Shown one piece after another: positions 57,901 through 64,000 of a stretch of 64,000 bases of DNA. Position 1 is the first letter of the stretch. Each line of letters begins with the position of its first letter. The notes beneath the pieces are model-generated. The model saw only the letters and a program-made list of their open reading frames with translations, ran no database searches and had not been told where the DNA came from. The DNA is from Plumapathes pennacea (lineage: Eukaryota > Cnidaria > Anthozoa > Antipatharia > Myriopathidae). The stretch spans positions 3,349,501 through 3,413,500 of the forward strand of contig OZ038470.1 of assembly GCA_964036295.1 (NCBI GenBank). The letters are read 5' to 3'. The position numbers were made by a program, and so were the translations under genes.

Positions 57901-60900
57901 TCGTAAGGGTCCCCCCTTTGGATTTTTTTCGTAAAGGTCCCCCCTTTGGATTTTTTTTGTAAGGGTCCCCCCTTTCAAATTATTTCGTAAGGGTCCCCCC
58001 TTTGGATTTTTTTCGTAAGGGTCCCCCCTTTGAAATTATTTCGTAAGGGTCCCCCCTTTGGATTTTTTTCGTAAGGGTCCCCCCTTTGGATTTTTTTTGT
58101 AAGGGTCTCCCCTTTGAAATTATTTCGTAAGGGTCCCCCCTTTGGATTTTTTTCGTAAGGGTCCCCCCTTTGAATTTATTTTGTAAGGGTCCCCCCTTTG
58201 GATTTTTTTCGTAAGGGTCCCCCCTTTCAAATTATTTTGTAATGGTCCCCCCTTTTGTTTTTTTTCGTAAGGGTCCCCCCTTTGAAATTATTTGGTAAGG
58301 GTCCCCCCTTTGGATTTTTTTCGTAAGGGTCCCCCCTTTGAAATTATTTGGTAAGGGTCCCCCCTTTGGATTTTTTTCGTAAGGGTCCCCCCTTTGAAAT
58401 TATTTCGTAAGGGTCCCCCCTTTGGATTTTTTTCTTAAGGGTCCCCCCTATGAATTTATTTGGTAAGGGTCCCCCCTTTGGATTTTTTTCGTAAGGGTCC
58501 CCCCTTTGAAATTATTTCGTAAGGGTCCCCCCTTTGGATTTTTTTCGTAAGGGTCCCCCCTTTGAATTTATTTCGTAAGGGTCCCCCCTTTGGATTTTTT
58601 TCGTAAGGGTCCCCCCTTTGAAATTATTTCCTAAGGGTCCCCCCTTTGGATTTTTTTCGTAAGGGTCCCCCCTTTGAAATTATTTCGTAAGGGTCCCCCC
58701 TTTGAAATTATTTCATAAGGGTCCCCCGTTTAGATTTTTTTCGTAAGGGTCCCCCCTTTGAAATTATTTTGTAAGGGTCCCCCCTTTGAAATTATTTCAT
58801 AAGGGTCCCCCCTTTGGATTTTTTTCGTAAGGGTCCCCCCTTTGAAATTATTTCGTAAGGGTCCCCCCTTTGGATTTTTTTCGTAAGGGTCCCCCCTTTG
58901 AAATTATTTCGTAAGGGTCCCCCCTTTGGATTTTTTTCGTAAGGGTCCCCCCTTTGAAATTATTTCGTAAGGGTCCCCCCTTTGGATTTTTTTCGTAAGG
59001 GTCCCCCCTTTGAAATTATTTCGTAAGGGTCCCCCCTTTGGATTTTTTTCGTAAGGGTCCCCCCTTTGAAATTATTTCGTAAGGGTCCCCCCTTTGGATT
59101 TTTTTCGTAAGGGTCCCCCCTTTGAAATTATTTCGTAAGGGTCCCCCCTTTGGATTTTTTTCGTAAGGGTCCCCCCTTTGAAATTATTTCGTAAGGGTCC
59201 CCCCCTTTGGATTTTTTTGGTAAGGGTCCCCCCTTTGAAATTATTTCGTAAGGGTCCCCCCTTTGGATTTTTTTCGTAAGGGTCCCCCCTTTGAAATTAT
59301 TTCGTAAGGGTCCCCCCTTTGGATTTTTTTCGTAAGGGTCCCCCCTTTGAAATTATTTCGTAAGGGTCCCCCCTTTGGATTTTTTTCGTAAGGGTCCCCC
59401 CTTTGAAATTATTTCGTAAGGGTCCCTCTTTGAAATTTTTTCATAAGGGTCCCCCGTTTAGATTTTTTTCGTAAGGGTCCCCCCTTTGAATATATTTTGT
59501 AAGGGTCCCCCCTTTGAAATTATTTCATAAGGGTCCCCCCTTTGGATTTTTTTCGTAAGGGTCCCCCCTTTGAAATTATTTCGTAAGGGTCCCCCCTTTG
59601 GATTTTTTTCGTAAGGGTCCCCCCTTTGAAATTATTTCGTAAGGGTCCCCCCTTTGGATTTTTTTCGTAAGGGTCCCCCCTTTGAAATTATTTCGTAAGG
59701 GTCCCCCCTTTGGATTTTTTTGGTAAGGGTCCCCCTTTTCAAATTATTTCGTAAGGGTCCCCCCTTTGGATTTTTTTCGTAAGGGTCCCCCCTTTCAAAT
59801 TATTTCGTAAGGGTCCCCTCTTTGGATTTTTTTCGTAAGGGTCCCCCCTTTGAAATTATTTTGTAAGGGTCCCCCCTTTGGATTTTTTTCGTAAGGGTCC
59901 CCCCTTTGAAATTATTTCGTAAGGGTCCCCCCTTTGGATTTTTTTCGTAAGGGTCCCCCCTTTGAAATTTTTTCGTAAGGGTCCCCCCTTTGGATTTTTT
60001 TCGTAAGGGTCCCCGCTTTGGATTTTTTTCGTAAGGGTCCCCCCTATGAAATTATTTCGTAAGGGTCCCCCCTTTGAAATTATTTCGTAAGGGTCCCCCC
60101 TTTGGATTTTTTTCGTAAGGGTCCCCCCTTTGAAATTATCTCGTAAGGGTCCCCTTTTGGATTTTTTTTGTAAGGGTCCCCCCTTTGGATTTTTTTGTTC
60201 GTAAGGGTCCCCCCTTTGGATTTTTTTCGTAAGAGTCCCCCTTTTGAAATTATTTCGTAAGGGTCCCCCCTTTGGATGTTTTTTCGTAAGGGTCCCCCCT
60301 TTGAATTTATTTCGTAAGGGTCCCCCCTTTGGATTTTTTTCGTAAGGGTCCCCCCTTTGAAATTATTTCGTAAGGGTCCCCCCTTTGGATTTTTTTCGTA
60401 AGGGTCCCCCCTTTGAAATTATTTCGTAAGGGTCCCCCCTTTGGATTTTTTTCGTAAGGGTCCCCCCTTTGAAATTATTTCGTAAGGGTCCCCCCTTTGG
60501 ATTTTTTTCGTAAGGGTCCCCCCTTTGAAATTATTTCGTAAGGGTCCCCCCTTTGGATTTTTTTCGTAAGGGTCCCCCCTTTGAAATTATTTCGTAAGGG
60601 TCCCCCCCTTTGGATTTTTTTGGTAAGGGTCCCCCCTTTGAAATTATTTCGTAAGGGTCCCCCCTTTGGATTTTTTTCGTAAGGGTCCCCCCTTTGAAAT
60701 TATTTCGTAAGGGTCCCCCCTTTGGATTTTTTTCGTAAGGGTCCCCCCTTTGAAATTATTTCGTAAGGGTCCCCCCTTTGGATTTTTTTCGTAAGGGTCC
60801 CCCCTTTGAAATTATTTCGTAAGGGTCCCTCTTTGAAATTTTTTCATAAGGGTCCCCCGTTTAGATTTTTTTCGTAAGGGTCCCCCCTTTGAATATATTT

Positions 60901-61850
60901 TGTAAGGGTCCCCCCTTTGAAATTATTTCATAAGGGTCCCCCCTTTGGATTTTTTTCGTAAGGGTCCCCCCTTTGAAATTATTTCGTAAGGGTCCCCCCT
61001 TTGGATTTTTTTCGTAAGGGTCCCCCCTTTGAAATTATTTCGTAAGGGTCCCCCCTTTGGATTTTTTTCGTAAGGGTCCCCCCTTTGAAATTATTTCGTA
61101 AGGGTCCCCCCTTTGGATTTTTTTGGTAAGGGTCCCCCTTTTCAAATTATTTCGTAAGGGTCCCCCCTTTGGATTTTTTTCGTAAGGGTCCCCCCTTTCA
61201 AATTATTTCGTAAGGGTCCCCTCTTTGGATTTTTTTCGTAAGGGTCCCCCCTTTGAAATTATTTTGTAAGGGTCCCCCCTTTGGATTTTTTTCGTAAGGG
61301 TCCCCCCTTTGAAATTATTTCGTAAGGGTCCCCCCTTTGGATTTTTTTCGTAAGGGTCCCCCCTTTGAAATTTTTTCGTAAGGGTCCCCCCTTTGGATTT
61401 TTTTCGTAAGGGTCCCCGCTTTGGATTTTTTTCGTAAGGGTCCCCCCTATGAAATTATTTCGTAAGGGTCCCCCCTTTGAAATTATTTCGTAAGGGTCCC
61501 CCCTTTGGATTTTTTTCGTAAGGGTCCCCCCTTTGAAATTATCTCGTAAGGGTCCCCTTTTGGATTTTTTTTGTAAGGGTCCCCCCTTTGGATTTTTTTG
61601 TTCGTAAGGGTCCCCCCTTTGGATTTTTTTCGTAAGAGTCCCCCTTTTGAAATTATTTCGTAAGGGTCCCCCCTTTGGATGTTTTTTCGTAAGGGTCCCC
61701 CCTTTGAATTTATTTCGTAAGGGTCCCCCCTTTGGATTTTTTTCGTAAGGGTCCCCCCTTTGAAATTATTTCGTAAGGGTCCCCCCTTTGGATTTTTTTC
61801 GTAAAGGTCCCCCCTTTGGATTTTTTTTGTAAGGGTCCCCCCTTTCAAAT
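54920..61850 (+). repeat. Higher-order repeats of 2,468 bp and 1,403 bp
   Basis: The two-base insertion variant TTTTTGTTCGTAAGG is at 51893, 53185, 55262, 57730, 60197 and 61600. Spacings 55262 to 57730 (2,468) and 57730 to 60197 (2,467) show a repeated block; the last step is 1,403. The seven-C variant at about 59197 and 60600 gives the same 1,403 offset. The 591-bp antisense open frame at 54920-55510 recurs with identical translation at 57388-57978. Confidence 0.8.
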
Positions 61851-64000
61851 TATTTCGTAAGGGTCCCCCCTTTGGATTTTTTTCGTAAGGGTCCCCCCTT
61901 TGAAATTATTTCGTAAGGGTCCCCCCTTTGGATTTTTTTCGTAAGGGTCCCCCCTTTGGATTTTTTTTGTAAGGGTCTCCCCTTTGAAATTATTTCGTAA
62001 GGGTCCCCCCTTTGGATTTTTTTCGTAAGGGTCCCCCCTTTGAAATTATTTCGTAAGGGTCCCCCCTTTGGATTTTTTTCGTAAGGGTCCCCCCTTTCAA
62101 ATTATTTTGTAATGGTCCCCCCTTTTGTTTTTTTTCGTAAGGGTCCCCCCTTTGAAATTATTTCGTAAGGGTCCCCCCTTTGGATTTTTTTCGTAAGGGT
62201 CCCCCCTTTGAAATTATTTCGTAAGGGTCCCCCCTTTGGATTTTTCTCGTAAGGGTCCCCCTTTTGAAATTATTTCGTAAGGGTCCCCCCTTTGGATTTT
62301 TTTCTTAAGGGTCCCCCCTATGAATTTATTTGGTAAGGGTCCCCCCTTTGGATTTTTTTCGTAAGGGTCCCCCCTTTGAAATTATTTCGTAAGGGTCCCC
62401 CCTTTGGATTTTTTTCGTAAGGGTCCCCCCTTTGAAATTTTTTCGTAAGGGTCCCCCCTTTGGATTTTTTTCGTAAGGGTCCCCCCTTTGAAATTATTTC
62501 GTAAGGGTCCCCCCTTTGGATTTTTTTCGTAAGGGTCCCCCCTTTGAAATTATTTCGTAAGGGTCCCCCCTTTGAAATTATTTCATAAGGGTCCCCCGTT
62601 TAGATTTTTTTCGTAAGGGTCCCCCCTTTGAAATTATTTTGTAAGGGTCCCCCTTTTGAAATTATTTCATAAGGGTCCCCCCTTTGGATTTTTTTCGTAA
62701 GGGTCCCCCCTTTGAAATTATTTCGTAAGGGTCCCCCCTTTGGATTTTTTTCGTAAGGGTCCCCCCTTTGAAATTATTTCGTAAGGGTCCCCCTTTTGGA
62801 TTTTTTTCGTAAGGGTCCCCCCTTTGAATATATTTCGTAAGGGTCCCCCCTTTGGATTTTTTTCGTAAGGGTCCCCCCTTTGAAATTATTTCGTAAGGGT
62901 CCCCCCTTTGGATTTTTTTCGTAAGGGTCCCCCCTTTGAAATTATTTCGTAAGGGTCCCCCCTTTGGATTTTTTTGGTAAGGGTCCCCCCTTTGAAATTA
63001 TTTCGTAAGGGTCCCCCCTTTGGATTTTTTTCGTAAGGGTCCCCCCTTTGAAATTATTTCGTAAGGGTCCCCCCTTTGGATTTTTTTCGTAAGGGTCCCC
63101 CCTTTGAAATTATTTCGTAAGGGTCCCCCCTTTGGATTTTTTTCGTAAGGGTCCCCCCTTTGAAATTATTTCGTAAGGGTCCCTCTTTGAAATTTTTTCA
63201 TAAGGGTCCCCCGTTTAGATTTTTTTCGTAAGGGTCCCCCCTTTGAATATATTTTGTAAGGGTCCCCCCTTTGAAATTATTTCATAAGGGTCCCCCCTTT
63301 GGATTTTTTTCGTAAGGGTCCCCCCTTTGAAATTATTTCGTAAGGGTCCCCCCTTTGGATTTTTTTCGTAAGGGTCCCCCATTTGAAATTATTTCGTAAG
63401 GGTCCCCCCTTTGGATTTTTTTCGTAAGGGTCCCCCCTCTGAATTTATTTCGTAAGGGTCCCCCCTTTGGATTTTTTTCGTAAGGGTCCCCCTTTTGAAA
63501 TTATTTCGTAAGGGTCCCCCCTTTGGATTTTTTTCGTAAGGGTCCCCCCTTTGAAATTATTTCGTAAGGGTCCCCCCTTTGGATTTTTTTCGTAAGGGTC
63601 CCCCCTTTGAAATTATTTCATAAGGGTCCCCCCTTTGGGTTTTTTTCGTAAGGGTCCCCCCTTTGAAATTATTTCATAAGGGTCCCCCCTTTGGGTTTTT
63701 TTCGTAAGGGTCCCCCCTTTGAAATTATTTCGTAAGGGTCCCCCCTTTGGATTTTTTTCGTAAGGGTCCCCCCTTTGAAATTATTTCATAATGGTCCCCC
63801 CTTTGGATTTTTTTCGTAAGGGTCCCCCCTTTGAAATTATTTCATAAGGGTCCCCCCTTTGAAATTATTTCGTAAGGGTCCCCCTTTTAATTTTATGTGT
63901 AAGTGTTCCCCTTTTTGTTTGTTTGAGTAAGTGTCCCCTCTTCGGCTTTGAAAGTAAGGGTCTTTCTTTGTGTTTTTTGGTAGTGTTGCCGGGCTTAGTA

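Larger units (their letters stand above)
32172..63984 (+). repeat. Satellite array: about 1,130 tandem copies of a 28-bp unit
   Basis: Uninterrupted tandem repeat filling half the window. The unit is an 18-base core GTAAGGGTCCCCCCTTTG plus a 10-base tail: GATTTTTTTC in type A, AAATTATTTC in type B. A and B often alternate as 56-bp dimers, with AA and BB runs and minor variants (TTCATAAGG in place of TTCGTAAGG, CCCCCGTTTAGA, GGATGTTTTTTC with an extra base, TTTTTGTTCG with two extra bases). Copy number is span divided by 28. Identity is high in the middle; both edges decay (poly-C and GTAAGAGT before 32200; GTAAGTGTTCCCC types after 63890). Orientation is constant throughout. It starts 62 bp after the ZW10 exon 14 donor. 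No known gene, transposon end or unique insert is visible within it. Confidence 0.98.

Noticed and set aside
32172..63984. CRISPR array, because the unit is 28 bp and regularly repeated
   Set aside because: Units are directly contiguous with no unique spacers, the two tails are the same few variants throughout, and the flanks are animal exons.
1..64000. tRNA, rRNA or bacterial-type operon features
   Set aside because: No cloverleaf-like sequences or rRNA segments were noticed, and gene structure is clearly that of an animal nucleus. A dedicated scan was not possible.

Overview
This is nuclear DNA from an animal. Four genes recognisable by their protein sequence (LITAF-like, MAD2L1, ESF1, ZW10) are split by many short GT-AG introns. 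The spaces between exons are crowded with small inverted-repeat transposons (MITEs). The gene set, compact introns and MITE-rich AT-rich background would fit an invertebrate such as an anthozoan cnidarian (a coral or sea anemone). That species call is an inference, not something the sequence proves.

Layout. 615-1642 (minus): a two-exon LITAF-like endolysosomal membrane protein. 2791-5004 (plus): a complete six-exon MAD2L1 spindle-checkpoint gene, divergent from LITAF across a 1.1 kb gap. 5005-14290: no recognised gene. This part holds MITEs, a large inverted repeat, degenerate telomere-like sequence, AT-rich simple repeats, a set of unrecognised exon-like segments (10091-11481), a 32-bp minisatellite and a terminal-inverted-repeat element. 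14291-23713 (plus): a complete 17-exon ESF1 homolog, a nucleolar small-subunit rRNA processing factor. 25062-32109 (plus): the first 14 exons (383 codons) of ZW10, a subunit of the kinetochore RZZ complex and of the NRZ tethering complex.

32172 to about 63984, half of the window, is one uninterrupted tandem array of about 1,130 copies of a 28-bp unit. It begins 62 bp after the splice donor of ZW10 exon 14, so it most likely sits inside a ZW10 intron whose downstream exons lie beyond the window. Two main unit types (A and B) often alternate as 56-bp dimers, and these are arranged in larger duplicated blocks with offsets of 4,700, 2,546, 2,468 and 1,403 bp. Each typical unit carries a splice-donor-like GTAAGG and an acceptor-like pyrimidine-AAG on the strand transcribed as ZW10. 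This makes it the most unusual object in the window.

Two of the genes are functionally linked. ZW10, in the RZZ complex, is needed to recruit MAD1-MAD2 to unattached kinetochores, and MAD2L1 is the effector of that checkpoint. ESF1 and LITAF have no evident tie to them. The ORF-like stretches inside the satellite are products of repeat periodicity and are not annotated as genes.
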